Source: Streptomyces sp. NBC_00461 (GTDB taxonomy: Bacteria > Actinomycetota > Actinomycetes > Streptomycetales > Streptomycetaceae). Taken from it: 64,000 bases of DNA. Below are positions 36,385-43,972 of this stretch, piece by piece (positions within the stretch are counted from its first letter, which is position 1; each line of letters starts with the position of its first letter). The position numbers and the translations under genes are program-made. The stretch spans positions 7,783,001-7,847,000 of the forward strand of contig NZ_CP107902.1 of NCBI RefSeq assembly GCF_036013935.1. The letters are read 5' to 3'. The notes under the pieces are model-generated. The model ran no database searches. It was not told the DNA's origin and worked only from the letters and a program-made list of their open reading frames with translations.

Positions 36385-37068
36385 ATGACCAGGGTGTTGG
36401 TGGTGGAGGACGACCCGCAGCTGGTACGGGCCCTCGTGATCAACATGCAGGCACGCCATTACGGAGTCGACGCGGCGCCCGACGGCGCCACGGCCCTCCG
36501 GCTGGCGGCCGCGCGCCGGCCCGACGTGGTGATGCTCGACCTCGGACTGCCCGACATGGACGGCGTCGACGTCATCAAGGCCCTGCGCGGCTGGACCCGG
36601 GTACCGATCCTGGTGCTGTCCGCCCGGCAGGCGTCCGACGAGAAGGTCGCCGCACTCGACGCCGGAGCCGACGACTACATCACCAAGCCCTTCAGCATGG
36701 ACGAGCTTCTGGCCCGTCTGCGGGCCGCCGTCCGCCGCAGGGAGGACACGCCGCTCGTGCCCGAGGCGACGGTGGTGGAGACCGACGAGTTCACCGTCGA
36801 CCTGCTCGCCAAGAGAGTCGTACGGAGCGGGCGGGACGTAAGGCTGACGCCGACCGAATGGCACCTGCTGGAAATCCTGATCACCAACCCCGGCCGGCTC
36901 ATCACGCAGAAACACCTGCTCCAGGAGGTGTGGGGTGTCTCCCAGAGCAACAAGACCAACTACCTGCGGGTCTACATGGCCCAGCTCCGTCGCAAACTGG
37001 AGACGGACCCCGCCCATCCCCGCTATCTGATCACCGAGCCCGGCATGGGCTACCGCTTCGAAGGATGA
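36385..37068 (+). CDS. kdpE: Response regulator KdpE (OmpR family)
   Basis: A 227-residue regulator: receiver domain (1-120) with acidic pocket VEDD, phospho-acceptor Asp about 52 (VMLDLGLPDMDG) and Lys about 101 (ITKPF), then a winged-helix OmpR domain (about 130-227, with LTPTEWHLLEILITNPGRL and a TNYLRVYMAQLRRKLE recognition region). It would be phosphorylated by KdpD and activate kdp. OmpR-type dimers bind direct half-sites about one helical turn apart, matching the arrays in this island. It is separated from kdpD by one base. Confidence 0.93.
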   Translation: MTRVLVVEDDPQLVRALVINMQARHYGVDAAPDGATALRLAAARRPDVVMLDLGLPDMDGVDVIKALRGWTRVPILVLSARQASDEKVAALDAGADDYITKPFSMDELLARLRAAVRRREDTPLVPEATVVETDEFTVDLLAKRVVRSGRDVRLTPTEWHLLEILITNPGRLITQKHLLQEVWGVSQSNKTNYLRVYMAQLRRKLETDPAHPRYLITEPGMGYRFEG

Positions 37069-37069
37069 C

Positions 37070-39613
37070 ATGGCACGCGGAAAGCTCCGGATCTACCTCG
37101 GCGCGGCACCCGGCGTCGGCAAGACCTACGCGATGCTCTCCGAGGCGCACCGCCGCATCGAACGCGGCACCGACTGCGTGGTCGCCTTCGTCGAACACCA
37201 CAAGCGGCCGCGCACCGAGGTGATGTTGCACGGCCTGGAACAAACGCAGCGCAAGGAGATCGACTACCGGGGCAGCACCTTCACCGAGATGGACGTCGAC
37301 GCGGTCCTGGCGCGCCGTCCGCAGGTGGCGCTGGTCGACGAGCTCGCGCACACGAACATCCCCGGCTCGCGCAACGCCAAGCGCTGGCAGGACGTGGAGG
37401 AACTGCTCGGGGCCGGGATCGACGTGGTCTCCACCGTCAACATCCAGCACCTGGAGTCGCTGGGTGATGTCGTGGAGTCGATCACGGGCGTCCGGCAGCG
37501 GGAGACCGTGCCGGACGAGGTGGTGCGGCGGGCGGACCAGATCGAGCTGGTCGACATGTCGCCGCAGGCGCTGCGCCGCCGTATGGCGCACGGCAACATC
37601 TACAAGCCGGACAAGGTCGACGCGGCGCTCTCCAACTACTTCCGGCCGGGCAACCTGACCGCGCTCCGGGAGCTGGCGCTGCTGTGGGTGGCCGACCGGG
37701 TCGACGCCTATCTGACCGAGTACCGCAGCGAGCACCAGGTGTCGACGATCTGGGGTTCGCGGGAGCGGATCGTGGTGGGCCTGACCGGCGGACCGGAGGG
37801 CCGAACACTGATCCGCCGGGCCGCACGCCTGGCCGAGAAGGGCGCCGGCGGTGAGGTCCTGGCCGTCTACATCTCCCGCAGCGACGGTCTCACCTCCGCC
37901 TCGCCCAAGGAACTGGCCGTTCAGCGGACCCTGGTGGAGGATCTGGGCGGCACGTTCCACCACGTGGTCGGCGACGACGTCTCGGCCGCGCTGCTGGACT
38001 TCGCGCGCGGGGTGAACGCGACCCAGATCGTGATGGGTGTCTCCCGGCGCAAGAGCTGGCAGTACGTCTTCGGTCCCGGCGTCGGCGCCACGGTAGCTCG
38101 TGAGTCCGGCCCCGACCTCGACGTCCACCTCATCACCCACGACGAGGCGGGCAAGGGGCGCGGACTGCCCGTCAACCGGGGCGCGCGGCTCGGCCGCGTC
38201 CGGCTCATCTGGGGCTGGCTCGTCGGCGTGCTCGGCCCCGCCCTGCTCACTCTCCTGCTGACCGGCGCCACCCCGGATGTCGGCCTCGCCAACGACATGC
38301 TGCTGTTCCTCACCCTCACGGTCGCGGCGGCCCTGCTCGGCGGCCTCTTCCCCGCGCTGGCTTCGGCGGTCGTGGGCTCTCTGCTGCTCAACTGGTACTT
38401 CACTCCGCCCGTCCACACCCTGACCATCGCCGATCCGAAGAACATCGTCGCCATCGCGATCTTCGTCGGGGTCGCCGTGTCGGTGGCGTCCGTGGTGGAC
38501 CTGGCCGCCCGGCGGACCCACCAGGCGGCCAGACTGCGTGCGGAGTCCGAGATCCTGTCCTTCCTCGCGGGCAATGTGCTGCGCGGCGAGACCAGCCTGG
38601 AGGCGTTGCTGGAGCGGGTGCGGGAGACCTTCGGCATGGAGTCGGTGGCGCTGCTGGAGCGGTCCGGCGAGCTGGATCCGTGGACCTGCGCGGGCAGCGT
38701 GGGCCCCCGGCCCTGCCAGGACCCCGAGGAGGCGGACGTCGACGTGCCGGTCGGCGACCACATGTCCCTGGCCCTGTCGGGTCGCGTACTGCCGGCCTCG
38801 GACCGCCGGGTGCTCGCCGCATTCGCCGCCCAGGCCGCCGTCGTCCTGGACCGCCGACGTCTGCAGCAAGAGGCCGACCAGGCCAAGGAGTTGGCCGAGG
38901 GCAACCGCATCCGCACCGCGCTGCTGGCCGCCGTCAGCCATGACCTCCGTACCCCGCTGGCCGGGATAAAGGCGGCCGTCACCTCTCTGCGCTCCGACGA
39001 CGTCGACTGGTCGGAGGAGGACCGGGCCGAACTGCTGGAGGCCATAGAGGAGGGCGCCGACCGCCTCGATCAGCTGGTCGGCAATCTGCTGGACATGTCC
39101 CGCCTGCAGACCGGCACGGTCACCCCCATCATCCGCGAAACCGACCTCGACGAGGTCGTGCCGATGGCGCTGGTCGGGGTGCCGGAAGACAGCGTGGAGC
39201 TGGACATCCCGGAGACGCTGCCCATGGTCCACGTGGACCGGGGGCTGCTGGAGCGGGCCGTCGCCAACGTCGTCGAAAACGCCGTCAAGTACAGCCCGCC
39301 GGAGGAGAAGGTCCTGGTGTCGGCGAGCGCCATCGCGGACCGGGTCGAGGTGCGTGTGGTGGACCGTGGGCCGGGCGTCCCCGACGAGGCCAAGGACCGC
39401 ATCTTCGAGCCCTTCCAGCGCTACGGCGACTCCCCGCGCGGCGCCGGGGTCGGCCTCGGCCTGGCGGTGGCCCGCGGTTTCACGGAAGCCTTGGGCGGCA
39501 CCATGAGCGCCGAGGACACGCCCGGCGGCGGTCTCACGATGGTGCTCAGCGTGCCGACGGCACCGCAGCGCCGGCCGGAGCAGGCGGACCTTCCGGCCAC
39601 AGCCGCGTCCTGA
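37070..39613 (+). CDS. kdpD: Sensor histidine kinase KdpD
   Basis: An 847-residue kinase: KdpD domain with Walker A (GAAPGVGKT, about 11-19), universal-stress domain (about 230-360), four DUF4118 helices (about 380-480), GAF-like region, then phospho-acceptor His about 624 (SHDLRTPL), N-box NVVENAVKYS and G-boxes DRGPGVP and GVGLGLAVARG. It senses low potassium or osmotic stress and phosphorylates KdpE. The gene ends 19 bp from the convergent stress-protein gene. Confidence 0.93.
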   Translation: MARGKLRIYLGAAPGVGKTYAMLSEAHRRIERGTDCVVAFVEHHKRPRTEVMLHGLEQTQRKEIDYRGSTFTEMDVDAVLARRPQVALVDELAHTNIPGSRNAKRWQDVEELLGAGIDVVSTVNIQHLESLGDVVESITGVRQRETVPDEVVRRADQIELVDMSPQALRRRMAHGNIYKPDKVDAALSNYFRPGNLTALRELALLWVADRVDAYLTEYRSEHQVSTIWGSRERIVVGLTGGPEGRTLIRRAARLAEKGAGGEVLAVYISRSDGLTSASPKELAVQRTLVEDLGGTFHHVVGDDVSAALLDFARGVNATQIVMGVSRRKSWQYVFGPGVGATVARESGPDLDVHLITHDEAGKGRGLPVNRGARLGRVRLIWGWLVGVLGPALLTLLLTGATPDVGLANDMLLFLTLTVAAALLGGLFPALASAVVGSLLLNWYFTPPVHTLTIADPKNIVAIAIFVGVAVSVASVVDLAARRTHQAARLRAESEILSFLAGNVLRGETSLEALLERVRETFGMESVALLERSGELDPWTCAGSVGPRPCQDPEEADVDVPVGDHMSLALSGRVLPASDRRVLAAFAAQAAVVLDRRRLQQEADQAKELAEGNRIRTALLAAVSHDLRTPLAGIKAAVTSLRSDDVDWSEEDRAELLEAIEEGADRLDQLVGNLLDMSRLQTGTVTPIIRETDLDEVVPMALVGVPEDSVELDIPETLPMVHVDRGLLERAVANVVENAVKYSPPEEKVLVSASAIADRVEVRVVDRGPGVPDEAKDRIFEPFQRYGDSPRGAGVGLGLAVARGFTEALGGTMSAEDTPGGGLTMVLSVPTAPQRRPEQADLPATAAS

Positions 39614-39632
39614 AGGGAGAGGCCCGAGGGCC

Positions 39633-40199
39633 TCAGGCATCGGGCGGCACGGTCTCGAACTCGCTCTCCACGTGCCCGGTGTCCAGCCGCAGCCGCCAGG
39701 CGTTCCGGCGGTGCGCGGCAGCCAGCTCGGCCTCCAACGGCGACGGTGGCACCGCGAGGACGGGACAGCTGGCGTGCGCGAGGCAGTAGCGGCCGACCGA
39801 CGGCCACAGGGCGCGCTGCAGACGGCCGCGGCACCCGGCGCCGACGACGAGGAGGTCGTCCTCGCGGCCGGCGATCTCGACCAGCGCCCGGCCCGGGGCA
39901 CCCCGCGCGATGAGGGCCCGCTTTGCAAGTCCCGTTCCCGTGCTGCCGAACACGTCACGCAGCGCCGCGACCAGCCTCTCCCGCGCCAGCCGCTCCCACT
40001 CCTCGACCAGGTAGGACGCAGCCGGCGAACGACGTGCTGCGAGATCCCCACCGGGCGGCTCCCACGCCAGCACCGGCCACAGCTCGGCACCCCTGCGCCG
40101 GGCCTCGTCGGCGGCCCGGCACAGGGCGGCAAGACTGCCCAAGGAGCCGCTCACTCCGACCACGACACGAGCGGTTGAGGGCGCATCGGACTCGGACAT
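39633..40199 (-). CDS. Universal stress protein family protein
   Basis: A 188-residue single USP domain, starting VVVGVSGSLGSLAALCRAAD and ending with the nucleotide-loop motif LLVVGAGCRGRLQRALWPSV then HASCPVLAVP. The G-2x-G-9x-G(S/T) ATP-binding pattern seems to be present in variant form. A 30-residue tail follows. ATG 40199 is my choice; GTG 40217 would add six residues. It is convergent with kdpD and has a half-site pair upstream. Such proteins bind ATP or cyclic di-AMP and often report on potassium or energy stress. Confidence 0.82.
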   Translation of the reverse strand: MSESDAPSTARVVVGVSGSLGSLAALCRAADEARRRGAELWPVLAWEPPGGDLAARRSPAASYLVEEWERLARERLVAALRDVFGSTGTGLAKRALIARGAPGRALVEIAGREDDLLVVGAGCRGRLQRALWPSVGRYCLAHASCPVLAVPPSPLEAELAAAHRRNAWRLRLDTGHVESEFETVPPDA

Positions 40200-40310
40200 C
40201 ACTTCACCGTTCTCCACGCGTCGGCGGTCGGTTCCCGCCGACGATCCTCATCGCAACGCCTTCCATCTCACTCCTGGACGGGGCATTCGAAAAGCCCGCA
40301 GGTCACTTCT

Positions 40311-40326
40311 TGGCGCGCCTCTGACG
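40311..40326 (-). promoter_or_regulatory. Half-site pair upstream of the universal stress gene
   Basis: TGGCG 40311 and TGACG 40322 are 11 bp apart in minus orientation, 112 bases before ATG 40199. No second pair is clear, so this is tentative. The gene-free stretch 40218-40501 otherwise holds only the array at 40355-40401. Confidence 0.35.
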
Positions 40327-40354
40327 GACGCTGCCCGGGGCGCTCACCAGGCAC

Positions 40355-40401
40355 GTCAGTATTTCGTCAACGTCTCCCGATCACCGTCAGCATCCCGTCA
40401 G
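40355..40401 (+). promoter_or_regulatory. Four-half-site regulatory array before a truncated gene
   Basis: GTCAG 40355, GTCAA 40366, GTCAG 40386, GTCAG 40397: spacing 11-20-11, one base shorter in the middle than the others. It ends 100 bases before ATG 40502, so the gene that was broken here probably belonged to the same regulon. Confidence 0.6.
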
Positions 40402-40501
40402 GAGGGGTCCGCGAGTCGCGGTGGGCGGGCATAGCGTCGTTGGCGAGCCCCGGTCCGCCTCCCCGCGTCCGGGGCATTTCAGCTCCTCCCGGAGGTATCC
40501 C

Positions 40502-40613
40502 ATGCAAGAACTCCTGTACGGCGAAGACCCCGAGCCCGCCGATCGATTCCCGGCCGGACTGCTGTTCGTCCCGGTCCGGCCGGGCCCCTCACGGTGTGCG
40601 GCCCGGCTCTTCC
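40502..40613 (+). pseudogene. Truncated SAV_915-family gene (5' part only)
   Basis: ATG 40502, with GGAGG nearby, begins MQELLYGEDPEPADRFPAGL and continues LFVPVRPGPSRCAARLFRT. This resembles the N-terminus of the small SAV_915-family proteins of Streptomyces, which would go on with a phosphate-free hydrophobic core of similar length. Homology stops at about residue 38, where the reverse strand becomes transposase. The regulatory array upstream shows it was once a functional promoter. Confidence 0.55.
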
Positions 40614-40964
40614 GCACAGGCCGAACACGCCGGGCTCGGCCCGTAGCATGGCGACATCGGAGAGGCAGTCCCCGCCCGGAGCGACTCCGAGCGCGACATC
40701 CAGCAGGACCTTGCCCGGGTCGTGCACTGCCCGCGGCTTGCGCCACGGCGCCAGTGCCGCCGATATCGCAGCGTCCAGGCCCACCTTGTGGACCGTCTCG
40801 ACCAGCAGCACCGACCCGGCCTGCGAGACCGCCCCGCTGCCACCGCCCTCGACGCGGACACGCGGGTACAACCCGATAAGCCTGCTCACCTGGAGAGTGC
40901 TTCTTTCCGTGCAGCCAACAGGACCCTAGACAAGTCCCATCGTTGCAGGTCAGGAGCACTCTCC
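40614..40964 (-). mobile_element. IS1380-type transposase fragment with inverted-repeat end
   Basis: From GTG 40889 the minus strand encodes about 90 residues of an IS1380/IS4-like transposase N-terminus: SQAGSVLLVETVHKVGLDA, then LAPWRKPRAVHDPGKVLLD and GGDCLSDVAMLRAEPGVFG, after which it is cut off. The catalytic DDE part is missing. Upstream, GGAGAGTGCT (40892-40901) and AGCACTCTCC (40955-40964) form an inverted pair that may mark the element's leader or end. The element cannot transpose by itself. Confidence 0.7.
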
Positions 40965-41016
40965 GTTTATTTGATCAAGGCATGGACGAGCGCACTCATG
41001 AAAGCGCGAGGTTAAG

Positions 41017-41181
41017 GTCGTGTCGGAGCGACTGGGGCACACCAACGCTGCGATGACCCTGAACGTCTACAGTCACCTCTTCCCTGAGTCGGAGGACCGA
41101 ACCAGGGCAGCGGTGGACACGGCGTTCGGTGCCCTCGCTGGGGAATGTGCCCCGGATGTGCCCTCTCAGCCGGAGGACTGA
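41017..41181 (+). pseudogene. 3' fragment of a tyrosine recombinase (phage-type integrase) gene
   Basis: The frame from 41017 reads VVSERLGHTNAAMTLNVYSH and then LFPESEDRTRAAVDTAFG, ending at TGA 41181. LGHxxxxxTLxxYSH contains the last catalytic His/Trp-box region and the nucleophilic Tyr of tyrosine recombinases. Everything upstream, including the Arg-Lys-His residues, is absent. No attachment site or tRNA can be seen next to it. It is the residue of a lost integrative element. Confidence 0.72.
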
Positions 41182-41219
41182 GAGAACGCGCAGGTCAGAG
41201 CCGATGCCATGGGGGCACA

Positions 41220-41480
41220 GTGCGATTGAGAGTGGAGTTCACGACCGAGCCCTTTGATCTGGACGAGGCGCCCGCGCACGCGGTGGTCGCCCGCCAGGTC
41301 ATCGAGGCGGCCGAGCTTGACGCGGTGGACGTCGGCCCGTTCGGCAACACGGCGGAGGGCGGCTCCGACGCCGTACTCACCGCTGTGGACGCCCTGCTTC
41401 GCAAGACGCTGGAGGCCGGTGCCACCCGGGTCTCGCTGCAGGTGAACGTCATCGACGCCGACGGGGAGGGTGACGAGTGA
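41220..41480 (+). CDS. Thiamine-binding-domain-like small protein
   Basis: An 86-residue protein from GTG 41220. The block VDVGPFGNTAEGGSDAVLTA and the ending ATRVSLQVNVI resemble the ferredoxin-like MTH1187/YkoF thiamine-binding family, which bind thiamine-type ligands as dimers. It overlaps the following regulator gene by 4 bp (GTGA), so the pair is probably functional together, perhaps as ligand sensor plus regulator. Not a known enzyme. Confidence 0.65.
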   Translation: MRLRVEFTTEPFDLDEAPAHAVVARQVIEAAELDAVDVGPFGNTAEGGSDAVLTAVDALLRKTLEAGATRVSLQVNVIDADGEGDE

Positions 41481-41845
41481 CCGGCACCGGGGACGAGCCG
41501 TTCATCACGGCCGTGAAGCCACTGGTCGACGCCATGGGCGGCGAGATGCTCCCGCCCGACGAGGCAGGACCCGACGACGTCGTGCTCACCTGGGAGGGCG
41601 TCGACGCGGTCGCCGTACGCCTGCCCCAGCTCGCGGACTCCCTGGATCACATCCTGGCCGCGATGGAGCGCAAAAAGGGCAAGCCCCTGGCCGAGCTGGA
41701 CCGCAAGGCCAAGCAGGAGGTCGTACGGATACTCGAGGCGCGCGGCGCCTTCTCCGTACGGCACGGCGTGGAGACCGTCGCGGGCGCGCTCGGCGTCAGC
41801 CGTTTCACGGTCTACAACTACCTCAACCGCGACAAGGAAGGCTGA
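41477..41845 (+). CDS. HTH regulator with DauR/YheO-type C-terminal domain
   Basis: A 122-residue protein. The C-terminal 50 residues, KQEVVRILEARGAF and GVETVAGALGVSRFTVYNYL, match the HTH_22 domain of DauR/YheO-type regulators. The N-terminal 60 residues may carry a small dimerisation or ligand part instead of the usual PAS-like domain. Lying just upstream of uraD with an operator-like palindrome between them, it is the likely local regulator of the urate genes. Confidence 0.68.
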   Translation: MTGTGDEPFITAVKPLVDAMGGEMLPPDEAGPDDVVLTWEGVDAVAVRLPQLADSLDHILAAMERKKGKPLAELDRKAKQEVVRILEARGAFSVRHGVETVAGALGVSRFTVYNYLNRDKEG

Positions 41846-41848
41846 GCG

Positions 41849-41879
41849 CCTTCAGGGTCCTTCAGGGACCTTCAGGGTT
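41849..41879. repeat. Three 10-bp CCTTCAGGG direct repeats
   Basis: CCTTCAGGG occurs three times with a 10-bp period, immediately after the HTH regulator. GGTCC and GGACC (41856-41860 and 41866-41870) also form a short hairpin. It may be a weak terminator or a stacked protein-binding site on one face of the helix. Confidence 0.55.
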
Positions 41880-41894
41880 TGGCACCCCAAATTT

Positions 41895-41935
41895 TCAACA
41901 AAGTGTTGACGGCGCGTTGCCGGAAGGCGTTAGCT
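41895..41935 (+). promoter_or_regulatory. Promoter and operator of the urate operon
   Basis: TCAACA (41895-41900), 3 bases, TGTTGA (41904-41909) is a perfect palindrome that overlaps a -35 hexamer TTGACG (41906-41911). A -10-like TTAGCT (41930-41935) follows at 18 bp. A protein bound to the palindrome would block or recruit RNA polymerase, so the urate genes are probably inducible. The transcript would start about 45 bases before uraD. Confidence 0.6.
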
Positions 41936-41987
41936 GTCCGCAGCCCGTTCAGCACGAAGGCCGCCCTTCGCGGCCACGGAGGCTTCC

Positions 41988-42500
41988 GTGACTTCGACTT
42001 CCACGCCCCCGGGCCTGACCCGGTTCAACGCACTGGAGGAGCATGCGGCCCTCGCCGCCCTCCACGAGGCGTGTGCCTCCGCCACCTGGGCGAAGCGGCT
42101 GCTCGCCGCCCGTCCGTACGCCACCGCCGAGGACCTCTTCACCGCCAGCGACGCCGCCACGGCCGAGCTGACCGGTGCGGACCTGGCGGAGGCGATGGCC
42201 GGGCACCCGCCGATCGGCCGCCCCAAGCCGGGGGATCCCACCTCGGCGCGGGAGCAGCGCGGCATGGCCGGCGCCTCCGAGGAGCTCAGGTCGGAGATGC
42301 TCGAACTGAACCTGGCGTACCAGGACAGGTTCGGCCATGTCTTCCTCGTCTGCGCCACCGGCAGGACCGGTGAGCAGATGCGGGACGCGGTCAAGGAGCG
42401 GATCGGAAACTCGCCGGAGCAGGAGCGGGAGATCGTCCGCATCGAGCTGGGCAAGATCAACCGCATCCGACTGGCCCGACTCGTAGAAGAGGAAGCCTGA
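41988..42500 (+). CDS. uraD: OHCU decarboxylase
   Basis: A 170-residue enzyme that converts 2-oxo-4-hydroxy-4-carboxy-5-ureidoimidazoline to S-allantoin, the last step of urate oxidation. Conserved elements include FNALEEHAAL near the start, GHPPIGRPKPG with the catalytic His, and the SAREQRGMAGASEEL stretch. GTG 41988 is preceded by GGAGG. It is the first gene of the uraD-uraH-pucL set, with 2- and 5-base gaps. Confidence 0.92.
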   Translation: MTSTSTPPGLTRFNALEEHAALAALHEACASATWAKRLLAARPYATAEDLFTASDAATAELTGADLAEAMAGHPPIGRPKPGDPTSAREQRGMAGASEELRSEMLELNLAYQDRFGHVFLVCATGRTGEQMRDAVKERIGNSPEQEREIVRIELGKINRIRLARLVEEEA

Positions 42501-42502
42501 CC

Positions 42503-42901
42503 ATGAGTACGAGCACCACCGCCTCCGTGTCCACGCACATCCTGGACACCAGCGTCGGCCGCCCCGCCGAGAGCGTCGCCGTCCGGCTCGCCGCCCGCAG
42601 CGGGCACGGCGCGGACTGGCAGGCGCTCGGCGGCTCCGCGACCGACGCGGACGGTCGGTGCAAGGACCTTCCGGGCGTGCCGGAGGGGACCACACACGTA
42701 CGGCTCGACTTCGAGGTCGAGGCGTATTTCCTTGAGTTCGAGAACAAGCAAGCCGATGCGCAGCAGGACGCCCCCGCGAACCGGGACAGCGGTGCGTTTT
42801 TTCCAGAGGTAGCGATCACCTTCGCCGTCAAGCCCGGCGAGCACTACCACGTACCGCTGCTGCTCAACCCGTTCGGCTACTCCGTTTACCGAGGGAGCTA
42901 G
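42503..42901 (+). CDS. uraH: 5-hydroxyisourate hydrolase
   Basis: A 132-residue transthyretin-like enzyme that hydrolyses 5-hydroxyisourate made by uricase. Hallmarks are the N-terminal STHILDTSVGRPAESV and the C-terminal tetrapeptide YRGS, essential for catalysis in this family. Middle residues FFPEVAITF and HYHVPLLLNPFGYS are typical. Length is slightly above the usual 110-120 because of a Gln/Ala-rich insert near residue 85. Confidence 0.94.
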   Translation: MSTSTTASVSTHILDTSVGRPAESVAVRLAARSGHGADWQALGGSATDADGRCKDLPGVPEGTTHVRLDFEVEAYFLEFENKQADAQQDAPANRDSGAFFPEVAITFAVKPGEHYHVPLLLNPFGYSVYRGS

Positions 42902-42906
42902 CAGAC

Positions 42907-43854
42907 ATGGCAGACAATCCCCGCCCGGCCCGCCCTGTGATCCTGGGACAGAACCAGTACGGCAAGGCCGAGAACCGCGTCGTGAAGATCACGCGGGACG
43001 GCGCCACCCACCACATCAAGGACCTCAACGTCTCGGTCGCGCTCTCCGGCGACATGGACGACGTCCACTACTCCGGCTCCAACGCCCACGTGCTGCCGAC
43101 CGACACCACCAAGAACACGGTGTTCGCGTTCGCCAAGGAGCACGGCATCGAGTCGGCCGAGCAGTTCGGCATCCACCTCGCCCGCCACTTCGTCACCTCG
43201 CAGGAGCCGATCAGGACGGCCCGGATCCGCATCGAGGAGTACACCTGGGAGCGGATCGAGGCATCCGACGCCAACTCCCGGTTCATCGGCGCGGACGAGG
43301 TCAAGCACTCGTTCGTCAAGCAGGGCCAGGAGACCCGGCTGACGCAGATCACCTACGACGGCTCGTCGTGGGAGGTCGTCTCCGGACTCAAGGACCTGAC
43401 GCTGATGAACTCGACCAACTCCGAGTTCTGGGGCTACGTCAAGGACAAGTACACGACGCTGCAGGAGGCGTACGACCGCATCCTGGCCACGTCGGTCTCG
43501 GCCCGCTGGCGGTTCAACTGGACCGACGACGAGCAGAAGATGCCCCACTGGGAGAAGTCCTACGAGCAGACCAGGAAGCACATGCTCCAGGCCTTCGCCG
43601 AGACGTACTCCCTCTCGCTGCAGCAGACGCTGTACCAGATGGGTTCGCGGATCATCAACAACCGCAGCGAGATCGACGAGGTCCGCTTCTCGCTGCCGAA
43701 CAAGCACCACTTCCTCGTCGACCTGCAGCCCTTCGGTCTGAAGAACGACAATGAGGTGTACTTCGCCGCCGACCGCCCCTACGGCCTGATCGAGGGGACC
43801 GTCCTGCGGGACGGCTGCGAGCCGAAGATCCCGGTGGACCTCACCAACCTCTGA
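42907..43854 (+). CDS. pucL: Urate oxidase (uricase)
   Basis: A 315-residue cofactor-free uricase that oxidises urate to 5-hydroxyisourate. It shows the tandem T-fold pattern: NQYGKAENRVVKI with the catalytic Lys, the Thr of DTTKNTVFAFAKEH, the Arg of SVSARWRFNW, and the final NKHHFLVDL with the catalytic His, followed by FAADRPYGLIEGT. Length is standard. A 118-base gap separates it from the deaminase gene. Confidence 0.95.
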   Translation: MADNPRPARPVILGQNQYGKAENRVVKITRDGATHHIKDLNVSVALSGDMDDVHYSGSNAHVLPTDTTKNTVFAFAKEHGIESAEQFGIHLARHFVTSQEPIRTARIRIEEYTWERIEASDANSRFIGADEVKHSFVKQGQETRLTQITYDGSSWEVVSGLKDLTLMNSTNSEFWGYVKDKYTTLQEAYDRILATSVSARWRFNWTDDEQKMPHWEKSYEQTRKHMLQAFAETYSLSLQQTLYQMGSRIINNRSEIDEVRFSLPNKHHFLVDLQPFGLKNDNEVYFAADRPYGLIEGTVLRDGCEPKIPVDLTNL

Positions 43855-43972
43855 CCATCCCTTCCGCGGCACCCTCGGCCGGGGAGCCCGCCTCCCCGGC
43901 CGCGGCACTCAAAACTTCCAGGGTCCTGCCGTGCCCTCCCCGCAAAGTCCATTGAGCGAAAAGGACGACATC

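Noticed and set aside
37031..40132. A very long minus-strand open frame opposite kdpD
   Set aside because: It is the antisense shadow of a high-GC gene: no domain, extreme Arg/Gly/His content, and the plus strand encodes a clear KdpD.
40502..40879. A complete 126-residue protein from ATG 40502
   Set aside because: After about 38 residues it is the antisense of a transposase fragment, so it is a truncated gene.
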